A DNA stretch of 64,000 nt from JAEZKC01 sp046538945 (GTDB lineage: Bacteria; Fibrobacterota; Chitinivibrionia; Chitinivibrionales; Chitinispirillaceae): assembly GCA_046538945.1 (NCBI GenBank), contig JBKHHW010000001.1:26117-90116 (forward strand), given 5' to 3'. Below the pieces are notes generated by a model. That model worked only from the letters and a program-made list of their open reading frames with translations. It searched no databases and was not told the origin of the DNA. Both the position numbers and the translations under genes were made by a program. Shown here in pieces: positions 1-8,712 of the stretch (positions are counted from its first letter, which is position 1; the number at the start of each line of letters is the position of its first letter).

Positions 1-1014
1 CCCCCTGCTTCGACGGACCGTAGCGGCAAGACCACGTCTGTGAAGCTCTTCTGCGAAAGAATCAACTGTACAGTCATCAGGCGACTTGAAGTTCCCTCTC
101 CCAGTCTGATTCAATGGGATCAGATTCACTTTGCAGGGAAAGCCTCCCAGAAGCCTCTGAAGCGCGTTTGCCGCTTCTTTTGTATTGGTTACCCCGTCAA
201 TTACAACATATTCAAATGTCACCCTGCGACCTGTTTTGTAAAAGTAACGCCTGGCAACAGACACAAGCTGTTCTATAGGATACCTGTCATTTATGGGCAT
301 GTATTTACTTCTCAGTTCATTGTTCCAGGCATTGAGAGAAATGGCCAGACCGATGGTGAGATTTTCATTCATAAGGCGATCGATTGAAGGAACAACACCG
401 GCAGTGGATACGTTTATCCTGCGGGCTCCGATGTTGAATCCGTCCTCATCCATCATGATGGCCAAAGAAGATCTGAAATTCTCAAAATTGCTCAACGCCT
501 CACCCATGCCCATGAACACGATGTTGGTAACCACCCTGTCACCTTTAAAGAAAAGATAATCGTTTATCCCCACAAGCTGCCCGACAATCTCCTCCTGTGT
601 CAGATTGCGGATAAAACCCAGTTTCCCTGTTTCACAGAAACTGCATCCCAGGCCACATCCCAACTGACTCGAAATACAGGCAGTTCTCCTTTTATCATCA
701 ATCAAAAGTACACTTTCCACGACATCGTCACTACCCGGAAGCACAAATCCGAACTTTACCGCATCTCCGAACTTTGATTCCAGAACATATCGGGCCTCCA
801 ACTTACCGATTTCACAGCGCTCATCCAGCTTTGTACGAATCGGCTTTGACATGTTGGTCATTTCATCAAAACTGTCAATTCGCTTCTGATAAAGCCATTT
901 TATGATCTGACGGGCTCTGAAGCTCTTCTCGCCCATACCGAGAACAAATTCGGTCATATTTTCAAGTGACAGATTCTTCAGGCGGGTTTTGGACTGCGGA
1001 TCTGACTGAGACAT
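1..1014 (-). CDS. rlmN: 23S rRNA (adenine2503-C2)-methyltransferase RlmN, 3' end cut by window edge
   Basis: Radical-SAM enzyme that methylates C2 of A2503 in 23S rRNA and A37 of some tRNAs. The minus frame opens at ATG 1014 and stays open for 338 codons to base 1. The radical-SAM cluster motif CGLGCSFC (CxxxCxxC) is clear, followed by the family pattern FMGMGEAL and the SLNAWNNELR stretch. The readable part ends in TVRRSRG, which in known RlmN lies just before the second catalytic cysteine, so roughly 15-25 residues including that cysteine lie outside the window. It follows secG and tRNA-Leu but is separated from them by a terminator, so it probably has its own promoter. Family assignment is very secure. 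Confidence 0.95.
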   Translation of the reverse strand, partial: MSQSDPQSKTRLKNLSLENMTEFVLGMGEKSFRARQIIKWLYQKRIDSFDEMTNMSKPIRTKLDERCEIGKLEARYVLESKFGDAVKFGFVLPGSDDVVESVLLIDDKRRTACISSQLGCGLGCSFCETGKLGFIRNLTQEEIVGQLVGINDYLFFKGDRVVTNIVFMGMGEALSNFENFRSSLAIMMDEDGFNIGARRINVSTAGVVPSIDRLMNENLTIGLAISLNAWNNELRSKYMPINDRYPIEQLVSVARRYFYKTGRRVTFEYVVIDGVTNTKEAANALQRLLGGFPCKVNLIPLNQTGRGNFKSPDDCTVDSFAEELHRRGLAATVRRSRG

Positions 1015-1077
1015 CACTACTTCCTATTCTTCAACATTCCGTACTGCGACAAGGATAAAAGCGTGCCCTCTTGAACG

Positions 1078-1111
1078 AAAAAAGGCCTGAAGAACCGAAG
1101 CCCTTCAAGCC
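1078..1111 (-). terminator. Intrinsic terminator after tRNA-Leu
   Basis: On the minus strand arm GGCTTGAAG (1111-1103) pairs with CTTCAGGCC (1092-1084): nine pairs with one G-U, a ten-base loop, then six T (1083-1078). It would end the tpiA-secG-tRNA-Leu transcript before rlmN. Confidence 0.75.
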
Positions 1112-1120
1112 AATATTTAA

Positions 1121-1204
1121 TGCGGTCGGCCGGACTCGAACCGGCACAGGCATACGCCCACTACCCCCTCAAAGTAGCGTGTCTACCAATTCCACCACGA
1201 CCGC
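1121..1204 (-). tRNA. tRNA-Leu (anticodon GAG)
   Basis: The minus strand folds as a cloverleaf with a long variable arm, as expected for class II leucine tRNA. Acceptor strands GCGGTCG and CGACCGC pair perfectly, with discriminator A. The T arm contains GGTTCGAGTCC. The anticodon stem CTACT/GGTAG holds the seven-base loop TTGAGGG, placing anticodon GAG at 34-36, reading CUC/CUU codons. CCA is not encoded (the following bases are TTA), so it must be added by a nucleotidyltransferase. It lies 10 bases after secG and is probably co-transcribed with it. Confidence 0.93.
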
Positions 1205-1214
1205 TGAAAATTCT

Positions 1215-1694
1215 CTACTCTGCAGTTTTCTGCTCAGGTTCTGCAGCTTTCTGCTCAGGTTCTGTGTTCTGATCAGACTCGGCACTCTCCTGCTGAGCAG
1301 GTTCCTCCGAAGCCTCTTCACCGCCAAGACCGGGAAGAACTTCAGTACCGTCACTCTCTTTCATTTCCATCCCAGGCTCAACGAGAGGAGTCGGAGCTTC
1401 ATCACGGACTTTTTCCGCCCTTTTCTGCATCCCGGACTGCTCAAGAGCAACATTGCTGCTATTGGAAGCCACAAATGTCATGACTATACAAAGAATCAGA
1501 AAAAGCGATCCGAAAACGGCAGTTCCCTTTGTAAGGATATTCGCAGTATCCTGGGTTCCCAGGAAGTTGCTTGCCCCACTCAGACCGCCGATTGCCCCGG
1601 AGATCCCTCCGCCCTTATCCGACTGGATCAGGATAATGAGACACAAGAAAATACATACCAGAATGAACATAACCAAGAGAATTCCAAATAACAT
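1215..1694 (-). CDS. secG: Protein translocase subunit SecG
   Basis: Small membrane subunit of the SecYEG translocon. The 159-residue protein has an N-terminal membrane helix starting MLFGILLVMF, the SecG-typical loop IQSDKGGGISGAIGG with a following GASNFLGT, and a second helix around residues 55-75. The remaining half (about residues 80-159) is an acidic Glu/Gln/Pro tail ending in a short repeated PEQK(A/T)AE unit; ordinary SecG lacks such a tail. I chose ATG 1694 rather than the TTG at 1730, which would overlap tpiA; the earlier start has no better ribosome site. It follows tpiA directly, a common arrangement. Confidence 0.92.
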   Translation of the reverse strand: MLFGILLVMFILVCIFLCLIILIQSDKGGGISGAIGGLSGASNFLGTQDTANILTKGTAVFGSLFLILCIVMTFVASNSSNVALEQSGMQKRAEKVRDEAPTPLVEPGMEMKESDGTEVLPGLGGEEASEEPAQQESAESDQNTEPEQKAAEPEQKTAE

Positions 1695-1713
1695 ACCACC
1701 ACCATTGAAAAAG

Positions 1714-2469
1714 TTATTTAGGTTGCACAATACCGGCGAAATCAGCAGGCTTCAGTGCGGCTCCACCGATAAGCCCACCATCCACATCACTTTCCGCCAG
1801 AAGATCTTTCGCATTTCCTGGCTTCATGCTACCGCCGTACTGTATACGCATTGTGTCAGCAGTTTCTTTTCCAAAAAGTTCGGAAAGTAGTTTTCTGATG
1901 AACACATGCACCTCATTTGCCTGCTGAGGTGTAGCGGTCTCACCGGTTCCGATAGCCCAGACCGGTTCGTAGGCAATGGTGCACTTGGCAGCTTCTTCAG
2001 CAGAAATTCCCTCAAAGGCACCGCGAACCTGCTTTTCGATGACCGCATTCATTTTACCGCTCTTCCGCTCTTCAAGAGTTTCTCCCACACAAACGATAGG
2101 AAGAAGACCCGAAACGAGAACAGCCTTTGTTTTCTTATTAACAGTCTCATCAGTTTCACCGAAATAGGAACGCTGTTCGGAATGACCGATGATCACATAG
2201 GTCACGCCCACGCTTTTGAGCATATCGCAGCTTACTTTTCCGGTAAAAGCCCCTTTTTGCTCCCAGTGCACATCCTGAGCACCAAGTTTCACATTTGAAC
2301 CCTTCAGTTCCTCCGCAACAGCCAGAAGATTGGTATAGGGCGGGCATACTGCAACATCCACATCCGTAACTGAACCAACAACCTCAACTACGCCTTTGGC
2401 TAAAGCACGTGCTTCATCAAGGGTAGTGTTCATCTTCCAGTTACCGGCAATAAAGTTTTTTCTTGACAT
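1714..2469 (-). CDS. tpiA: Triosephosphate isomerase
   Basis: Interconverts dihydroxyacetone phosphate and glyceraldehyde 3-phosphate in glycolysis. The 251-residue TIM barrel shows all active-site signatures: GNWKMN with the catalytic Lys near residue 12, GHSEQR with the electrophilic His, and AYEPVWAIGTG with the catalytic Glu; the phosphate-binding loop YGGSM is also present. Start ATG 2469 has AGGA upstream. It lies after gapA and pgk on the same strand, and has its own promoter candidate at 2510-2538 besides read-through from pgk. Confidence 0.98.
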   Translation of the reverse strand: MSRKNFIAGNWKMNTTLDEARALAKGVVEVVGSVTDVDVAVCPPYTNLLAVAEELKGSNVKLGAQDVHWEQKGAFTGKVSCDMLKSVGVTYVIIGHSEQRSYFGETDETVNKKTKAVLVSGLLPIVCVGETLEERKSGKMNAVIEKQVRGAFEGISAEEAAKCTIAYEPVWAIGTGETATPQQANEVHVFIRKLLSELFGKETADTMRIQYGGSMKPGNAKDLLAESDVDGGLIGGAALKPADFAGIVQPK

Positions 2470-2509
2470 GATCGTTTATCCTCAAGTTTTCAGATTATTG
2501 CAGGAGCAT

Positions 2510-2538
2510 AAAATACTACTCGGCTCACTGCAGGTCAA
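2510..2538 (-). promoter_or_regulatory. Promoter candidate for tpiA-secG-tRNA-Leu
   Basis: Minus-strand -35 TTGACC (2538-2533), exactly 17 bases, -10 TATTTT (2515-2510), giving a leader of about 34 bases before tpiA. The same two hexamers at the same spacing occur before pyrR. Confidence 0.6.
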
Positions 2539-2571
2539 AAGATTTCGTCAATCAAGCGAGGGGGAAGGCCC

Positions 2572-3840
2572 TTACTTGTCGTTTAGCGCTTTCACTCCCG
2601 GCAGTTCCTTGCCCTCGACCAGCTCAAGCGATGCCCCTCCGCCGGTGGAAATGTGAGACATTTTGTCCGCAACCCCGGCCTTTTTGACCGCGGAAACAGA
2701 ATCACCTCCACCGATTACAGTGACAGCACCTTCAAGCTCCGCAAGTGATGAAGCGATAGCCTGAGTTCCTTCGGCGAATTTGGGAAATTCAAAAACACCC
2801 ATAGGACCGTTCCAGAAAACAGTCTTGGCACCCTTGATGGCGTTTTTGAATTTGTCTCTGGTCAAAGGACCGATATCCATACCCATCCAACCGTCCTCGA
2901 TCGCTCCCCGGGCCACGACCTTCGATTCCACATCAGCCCCGAATTCCTTTGTCACCACATGATCGATCGGCAGATATATATACACCTGTGTTTCGTAGGC
3001 TTTCTGAAGAATCTTGCGGGCAGTATCGATCATATCCTCTTCCACGAGAGAATCACCGATCGACAGCCCTTTGGCCTTGAGAAACGTATAGGCCATGCCG
3101 CCGCCGATAATCATATAGTTCACTTTTGAAAGCAGACTTTCCAAAACTGCAATCTTGGATGAAACTTTTGCGCCACCGATAATAGCCACAAAAGGTTTTT
3201 CTGGATTATCAACAACTTTATCCTGGAGAAATTCCAGTTCCTTTTCCATAAGGAAGCCGGCAACGGAGGGAAGAAAATGCGCCACTGCTTCCGTTGAAGC
3301 ATGAGCCCGGTGAGCCGTACCGAAGGCGTCATTCACATACACATCACCGTATGATGCCAGCACCTTGCCCATTTTTTCACGATCCTGTGCATCCTTGGCC
3401 TTTTCTTCCTTGTGAAAACGGGTATTCTCAAGCATGAGAACGGCACCGTTATCCAGCTTTGAAACCATATCCCTGGTTTCATCACTCAGGCAGTCCGGAG
3501 CAACGGCAACATCCCTGCCGATAAGCTTTGAAAGATGAGCAGCCAGGGGAGCCATTTTGTGCTTACCCTCCAGATACTTCTGTTCATCAAAAGGCTTGCC
3601 CTCTTTTTCCGCCTTCTCCCTGGCCTTGGGTGTTTCCTTCCTGGGGTCACCCAGATGAGACATGAGTACGAGGCTCTTTACACCCTGCTCCATCACGTAT
3701 TTGATAGTAGGAAGCGCGGCCTGGATTCGGTTATCATCCTGAATGACTCCCTCATTCATGGGAACATTGAAATCCACGCGCATGATGACCCGTTTACCTT
3801 TAAGGTCGATATCTTTGACAGTTTTTTTCGTTATAGCCAT
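2572..3840 (-). CDS. pgk: Phosphoglycerate kinase
   Basis: Transfers phosphate from 1,3-bisphosphoglycerate to ADP. Length 422, slightly above the bacterial norm, with inserts around residues 65-95 ([17 protein letters not shown] region). Visible motifs: RVDFNVPM near the N-terminus, the substrate-binding [28 protein letters not shown], the hinge [16 protein letters not shown], and the C-terminal nucleotide motif GGGDSV with STGGGASLE. Start ATG 3840 has AGGGG nine bases upstream. Second gene of the gapA-pgk-tpiA block; a terminator-like hairpin precedes it. Confidence 0.98.
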   Translation of the reverse strand: MAITKKTVKDIDLKGKRVIMRVDFNVPMNEGVIQDDNRIQAALPTIKYVMEQGVKSLVLMSHLGDPRKETPKAREKAEKEGKPFDEQKYLEGKHKMAPLAAHLSKLIGRDVAVAPDCLSDETRDMVSKLDNGAVLMLENTRFHKEEKAKDAQDREKMGKVLASYGDVYVNDAFGTAHRAHASTEAVAHFLPSVAGFLMEKELEFLQDKVVDNPEKPFVAIIGGAKVSSKIAVLESLLSKVNYMIIGGGMAYTFLKAKGLSIGDSLVEEDMIDTARKILQKAYETQVYIYLPIDHVVTKEFGADVESKVVARGAIEDGWMGMDIGPLTRDKFKNAIKGAKTVFWNGPMGVFEFPKFAEGTQAIASSLAELEGAVTVIGGGDSVSAVKKAGVADKMSHISTGGGASLELVEGKELPGVKALNDK

Positions 3841-3869
3841 TTGTCATTACCCCTTCGATTTTCAGGTGG

Positions 3870-3910
3870 AAAAAAGGGTTCTTTATATTCATTGAATCAT
3901 AAAGAACCCT
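3870..3910 (-). terminator. Intrinsic terminator/attenuator between gapA and pgk
   Basis: Minus-strand arms AGGGTTCTTTA and TAAAGAACCCT (3910-3900 and 3885-3875) form an 11-bp perfect stem with a 14-base loop, followed by six T. It lies 31 bases after the gapA stop codon and 30 before pgk, so it can terminate or reduce read-through, leaving gapA more abundant than pgk. Confidence 0.7.
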
Positions 3911-3940
3911 CAGGGATTAACCCGGAATTGACCACTGCAC

Positions 3941-4948
<1,008 letters not shown>

Positions 4949-5043
4949 TTACCTCCAATATTGTAAGTTAAAATTGAGGATGTTTAGATTACAGGAAAAA
5001 AGCTATTTTGAAGAACAATCCTGCCAGCACAGCACAGGCGGAT

Positions 5044-5072
5044 AATATAGTTTGGGTCTGGACGCGAGTCAA
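5044..5072 (-). promoter_or_regulatory. Promoter candidate for gapA
   Basis: Minus-strand TTGACT (5072-5067), 17 bases, TATATT (5049-5044), a near-consensus sigma-70 promoter. Predicted leader about 90 bases. It lies in the 178-base divergent region shared with kdsA, for which I see no comparable promoter. Confidence 0.65.
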
Positions 5073-5123
5073 CCCAAAACCATTTTGGATAAGCCGTATC
5101 ACATTACTCCTGAAGAGGTACAT

Positions 5124-5942
5124 ATGAATGATTCAATTCCCAAAGCGCCGTTTCTGAAATACACGGATATCGCCCGACCGGGTCCCTTCTTCATTGCCGG
5201 TCCCTGCGTCATCGAGTCCGAAGACTTATGCTGCAGGGTGGCGGAGGAACTGGTGAAACTAGCCGAATCCAACAACGTTGATATCATTTTCAAATCATCA
5301 TTCTACAAAGCCAACCGCACATCCCTAAATTCCTACCGCGGACCAGGCAAACAGGAAGGTTTGAAAATTCTCGACAACATAAGGCAACAGTTCGACATTC
5401 CGGTTCTCACCGATATTCATGAATCCCAGGATGCTCAGGAGATTGCCCAGGCAGTCGACATTCTTCAGATCCCGGCATTTCTCTGCAGACAGACAGACCT
5501 GCTTGAAAGTGCAAAAGCAACGGGCAAATGGATCAATATCAAAAAAGGACAGTTCATGGCCCCCGAAGACATGAAATACTCGCTGCAGAAGGCCGGGGGC
5601 AAGTGCTGGCTTACTGAACGAGGCACGTTCTTCGGCTACAACCGTCTGGTGGTGGATTTTATTTCAATCCCGACCATGAAAAAATACGGACGAGCGGTTG
5701 TTTTCGATGCCACTCACAGCGTACAGCAACCGGGAGGTGGAAACGGCTGTTCTTCCGGAAACAGAGAAATGGCACTTCCGCTGGCCCGGGCAGCCCTGGC
5801 CTCCGGAGCAGACGCGCTGTTCATGGAGATCCACCCAGATCCAGATAAGGCTTTTTGTGATGGTCCAAACAGTTTGAGCGTTCAGGACTTTACCCAAGCT
5901 CTACCAAAACTGATTGATATTTACAATGTGGTAAACGGATAA
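5124..5942 (+). CDS. kdsA: 3-deoxy-8-phosphooctulonate (KDO-8-P) synthase
   Basis: Condenses phosphoenolpyruvate with arabinose 5-phosphate in the KDO branch of lipopolysaccharide synthesis, so the cell has a KDO-containing outer membrane. The 272-residue TIM-barrel protein shows FIAGPCVIES, FKSSFYKANR, LTDIHES, LTERGTFFGYN and DATHSVQQPGG. The cysteine in AGPCVIES marks the metal-dependent class (the metal-independent E. coli type has Asn there). I start it at ATG 5124, behind GAAGAGG, rather than an in-frame start 72 bases earlier that adds an unconserved extension. It converges with apbE seven bases later. Confidence 0.95.
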   Translation: MNDSIPKAPFLKYTDIARPGPFFIAGPCVIESEDLCCRVAEELVKLAESNNVDIIFKSSFYKANRTSLNSYRGPGKQEGLKILDNIRQQFDIPVLTDIHESQDAQEIAQAVDILQIPAFLCRQTDLLESAKATGKWINIKKGQFMAPEDMKYSLQKAGGKCWLTERGTFFGYNRLVVDFISIPTMKKYGRAVVFDATHSVQQPGGGNGCSSGNREMALPLARAALASGADALFMEIHPDPDKAFCDGPNSLSVQDFTQALPKLIDIYNVVNG

Positions 5943-5949
5943 TTCCGAT

Positions 5950-6978
5950 TTAGGAAGAACCAGAGCCCAGATTCACTTTGTTCTTCCAACCGGAAGAAAT
6001 ATGAGCTTTTCCGTTCGAATCGACAACTATACACTCCAGATCCGGCCTATCCTGGACAAACTGCAGGATTTCGCGGGCACTGCGGCAGAAAAGTCCCGTA
6101 CTGTAGATATCGGCAATTACCGGGTCCGTCGCCCAGATAGTGAGACTCCGGTTTTCTCCGCAGCTGTAACCGGTGCGGGTGTCAAAAAGATGATGATACC
6201 TTCTGCCATCCACTACTCTGAACCGTTCGTAATCACCACTGGTCACAAGCGCACCCTTATCAAGAGGAAGCGTCGCGAGCATCTCCGAACGGTTTCTGGG
6301 ATGTTGAACCCCGATCACCCAACTTGAGTTATCAGCACGAGCTCCGGAGGAAACAATGTCACCTCCGGCTACGATAAGATAATCGTTTATGCCGTATGAC
6401 CTGACCAGCTCCTCCAACTGACGGAGCACATATCCCTTGGCGATTCCCCCCACATCGATTCTGATTTCAGGAGATTCGATTGTCACCTCATCTGCGGCAT
6501 CGTTCAGTTCTACTTTCCGATAATCGACTTTGGACAAAGCATCTTTCACCTGAGCCGGCTCCGGAAGAGGAGCATCCCCATTGGCCTGCTCATCAAAACC
6601 CCAAAGCTCTTTCAAAGGAAGTACGGTAATATCGAAGGCACCGTCCAGAGTATCGCCGTAGGCAAGTCCCAGCCGAAGCATTTCACCCAGATCGTCTGAA
6701 ACCGGCATGCTCTTCTTCGATCGCTCGTTCAAGAGCCTCACTTCAGAACCAGCCCGACTTACCGAAAAACGTTTTTCACTCTGGGCCAGAAAAGAATCCA
6801 CCTTTTTCCAAACCGTGTCGACATCAAAACTTTCCGGAACCGAAAGTGTTATTTCAGAAACCGTATCCATCCGGAAAAAGAGACGTTTACGATGCACTTT
6901 GCCATTGGACGAACAGGTCATCAGCACCAGCAAAAAAATCGGAACAGCAGCATACACTATCTTTTTTATCACATTCAT
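5950..6978 (-). CDS. apbE: FAD:protein FMN transferase (ApbE-family lipoprotein)
   Basis: ApbE proteins attach FMN to a Thr/Ser of partner flavoproteins such as Na+-translocating NADH:quinone reductase or Rnf subunits, outside the cytoplasmic membrane. The 342-residue protein has a lipoprotein signal ending in LMTC (Cys 22), the family segment RMDTVSEI, a PLKELWGF stretch, GGIAKGYVL (FAD pocket), GGDIVSSG, and the DTRTGYSCG/AT-D-ADIYSTGLF region with the metal-binding Asp. No flavoprotein target is in the window. A transcript with hisA is possible, since hisA lies 28 bases upstream on the same strand. Confidence 0.9.
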   Translation of the reverse strand: MNVIKKIVYAAVPIFLLVLMTCSSNGKVHRKRLFFRMDTVSEITLSVPESFDVDTVWKKVDSFLAQSEKRFSVSRAGSEVRLLNERSKKSMPVSDDLGEMLRLGLAYGDTLDGAFDITVLPLKELWGFDEQANGDAPLPEPAQVKDALSKVDYRKVELNDAADEVTIESPEIRIDVGGIAKGYVLRQLEELVRSYGINDYLIVAGGDIVSSGARADNSSWVIGVQHPRNRSEMLATLPLDKGALVTSGDYERFRVVDGRRYHHLFDTRTGYSCGENRSLTIWATDPVIADIYSTGLFCRSAREILQFVQDRPDLECIVVDSNGKAHISSGWKNKVNLGSGSS

Positions 6979-7006
6979 TCCCGGTGACTAAAATCAAAAC
7001 AAACGA

Positions 7007-7783
7007 TCATACTGTTTCAGAATTCCGTGCTTTGTGCCAGTTCACCACAGCCGAAAACGGCAAAGATCCTCCGAAGATGTCAAGGGCACTGCCGACCGTG
7101 GCATCCACACGCCCCTTACCAAGCTGATCCACCATCTCAAGATCTGCAACGTTGCGTATACCCCCGGCATAAGTCACCGGCTGAAAGCAACAATGGCCCA
7201 AAAGCGACACGAGTTCTGAATCGATGCCCTTTTTAAGTCCCTCCACGTCCGCGGCATGAATCAGGTACTCATCACAGTACTCATTCAGTTTCGCAAACAA
7301 CTCTTCGGAAACTTCCTCTTCAGTGAACTTCTGCCACCGGTCGGTAACCACCAGATACCGATCCCCGGCCCTGCGGCAGCTCAGATCAAGCACCAGTCTC
7401 TTCTTACCGACAGCCCTGATCAACTCCTCCAGACGCTCCCATTTGATACGCCCGTCACTGAATACGTACGAGGTAACAATAACGTGTGACGCTCCGGCAT
7501 CCAGAAACATTTTTGCGTTCTGGGGTTTTATACCGCCACCTGCCTGAAGTCCCCCGGGAAAGGCGGAGAGCGCTTCCAAAGCCGCCTTCTGATTCCCCGG
7601 TCCAAGCATGATCACATGACCGCCCCGGAGGTCGTTATCTCTGTACAAAGCTGCAAAATGAGACGGCGACTGGTCTGTTTCAAAGTTGGTGATCAGTCTT
7701 TTCCTATTCCCTTCGAATAAGGTTCCCCCCACTATCTGCTTGACTCTTCCATCATGAAGATCAATACATGGTCTAAAACGCAT
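7007..7783 (-). CDS. hisA: HisA, eukaryotic-type ProFAR isomerase
   Basis: Isomerises the aminoaldose ProFAR to PRFAR in histidine synthesis. The 258-residue barrel resembles yeast HIS6 rather than ordinary bacterial HisA: CIDLHDGRVKQIVGGTL, LYRDNDLRGGHVIMLGPGN, LEALSAFPGGLQAGGGI and the central LVLDLSCRR are all of that type. Both expected catalytic Asp residues are visible (Asp 8 in CIDLHD and the Asp in LVLDLSC). No other his genes are nearby, which fits a stand-alone acquired copy. Assignment to the subfamily rests on recognised motifs, not on a computed tree. Confidence 0.88.
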   Translation of the reverse strand: MRFRPCIDLHDGRVKQIVGGTLFEGNRKRLITNFETDQSPSHFAALYRDNDLRGGHVIMLGPGNQKAALEALSAFPGGLQAGGGIKPQNAKMFLDAGASHVIVTSYVFSDGRIKWERLEELIRAVGKKRLVLDLSCRRAGDRYLVVTDRWQKFTEEEVSEELFAKLNEYCDEYLIHAADVEGLKKGIDSELVSLLGHCCFQPVTYAGGIRNVADLEMVDQLGKGRVDATVGSALDIFGGSLPFSAVVNWHKARNSETV

Positions 7784-7934
7784 AATTATATTTTTAACCC
7801 TTTGAATGTTTTTGGATACTAAAGTGTTCTAAAATACGCTCCGCTGATCAGTTCTGCATAGAACAGGTTTGACGGACATATATTCAGAAACCATATTAGA
7901 AATTATTACCTACACATTTCTGAAAGGGGTGCAT

Positions 7935-8669
7935 ATGAATTTGAAATCTTTTCTGACAGTCTGCGGCCTTGTTGCCTTTATAGGATGCGGAAGCAGCGGT
8001 CCTAGAGAAGTCGTGGAAGAAAAATATCCCAGCGGAGCCAAAAAGGTAGTCGTAGTCTACGATGGAAAAGACACCCTCCGGGCCACCTTCTTTTTCGAAG
8101 ATGGAAAAATCCAGTCAGACCGCTTCTACAAAGAGAGCAAACTCGACAGCGTAATGGTCATAAACAACAAAGATGGCCAAACGATCCAGGAATGCCACTA
8201 CAAGGAAGGCAAAAAGCATGGTACCGAAAAGGAATTCTATGATGACGGTACCCTGAAAAGTGAAACTACCTACGAAAACGACGCTCCTGTAGGAAAGTCG
8301 GTGTCCTATTATGAAGACGGTCAGATCATGCAGGAAACCAGTTATGCAAATGGAAAGAAAGACGGCAAGGAAACTGTTTACTATCCTAACGGGAAGATTA
8401 AACATGTACGCCATTACAAGGCCGGCAATATGGAAGGACTTGAACAGGAATTTTTCGAAACCGGCAAAGTCAAAGTCGAAAAGAACTGGAAAGACAATCA
8501 CCTTGACGGTACATTTGTAACCTACCATCCGAATGGAAAAAAGGAAGAGACAGGCACTTACAAAGAGGGCGCCTACGATGGTACCAGAACCATGTACAAT
8601 AAATTCGGCGGCAAGGTGTCAGAAGCATACTATGAAAACGGAGAACGTACCGGCGGACAGGTATTCTAA
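7935..8669 (+). CDS. Lipoprotein with MORN/YwqK-type repeats
   Basis: The 244-residue protein starts at ATG 7935 (behind AAAGGGG) with a lipoprotein signal ending FIGC (Cys 18). The rest consists of about eight repeats of roughly 23 residues of the type Y-x-(D/N)G-(K/Q)-x(5)-Y-x-x-G-x-x-(D/H)G, for example YYEDGQIMQETSYANGKKDG. This is the MORN_2 / YwqK antitoxin-like repeat. Such repeats form a beta-sheet surface and are widespread in FCB-group lipoproteins, with no general function known. Monocistronic, convergent with the carboxypeptidase. Confidence 0.8.
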   Translation: MNLKSFLTVCGLVAFIGCGSSGPREVVEEKYPSGAKKVVVVYDGKDTLRATFFFEDGKIQSDRFYKESKLDSVMVINNKDGQTIQECHYKEGKKHGTEKEFYDDGTLKSETTYENDAPVGKSVSYYEDGQIMQETSYANGKKDGKETVYYPNGKIKHVRHYKAGNMEGLEQEFFETGKVKVEKNWKDNHLDGTFVTYHPNGKKEETGTYKEGAYDGTRTMYNKFGGKVSEAYYENGERTGGQVF

Positions 8670-8679
8670 AAAATTCTCG

Positions 8680-8712
8680 AACCGGTTCTCGTCCTGAGAG
8701 CCGGTTTCTTCT
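8680..8712. terminator. Bidirectional terminator between lipoprotein and carboxypeptidase genes
   Basis: Arms AACCGGTTCTC (8680-8690) and GAGAGCCGGTT (8696-8706) pair over 11 positions with one G-U and a five-base loop. On the plus strand it is followed by a pyrimidine-rich TCTTCT; on the minus strand a T run follows six bases later. It sits exactly between two convergent genes. Confidence 0.6.

Noticed and set aside
1071..1691. 206-codon plus ORF over secG and tRNA-Leu
   Set aside because: Antisense to secG and a tRNA, with repetitive composition mirroring the SecG tail.
8115..8528. 137-codon minus ORF inside the repeat lipoprotein gene
   Set aside because: Antisense shadow produced by the repeated codon pattern of the MORN-type repeats.
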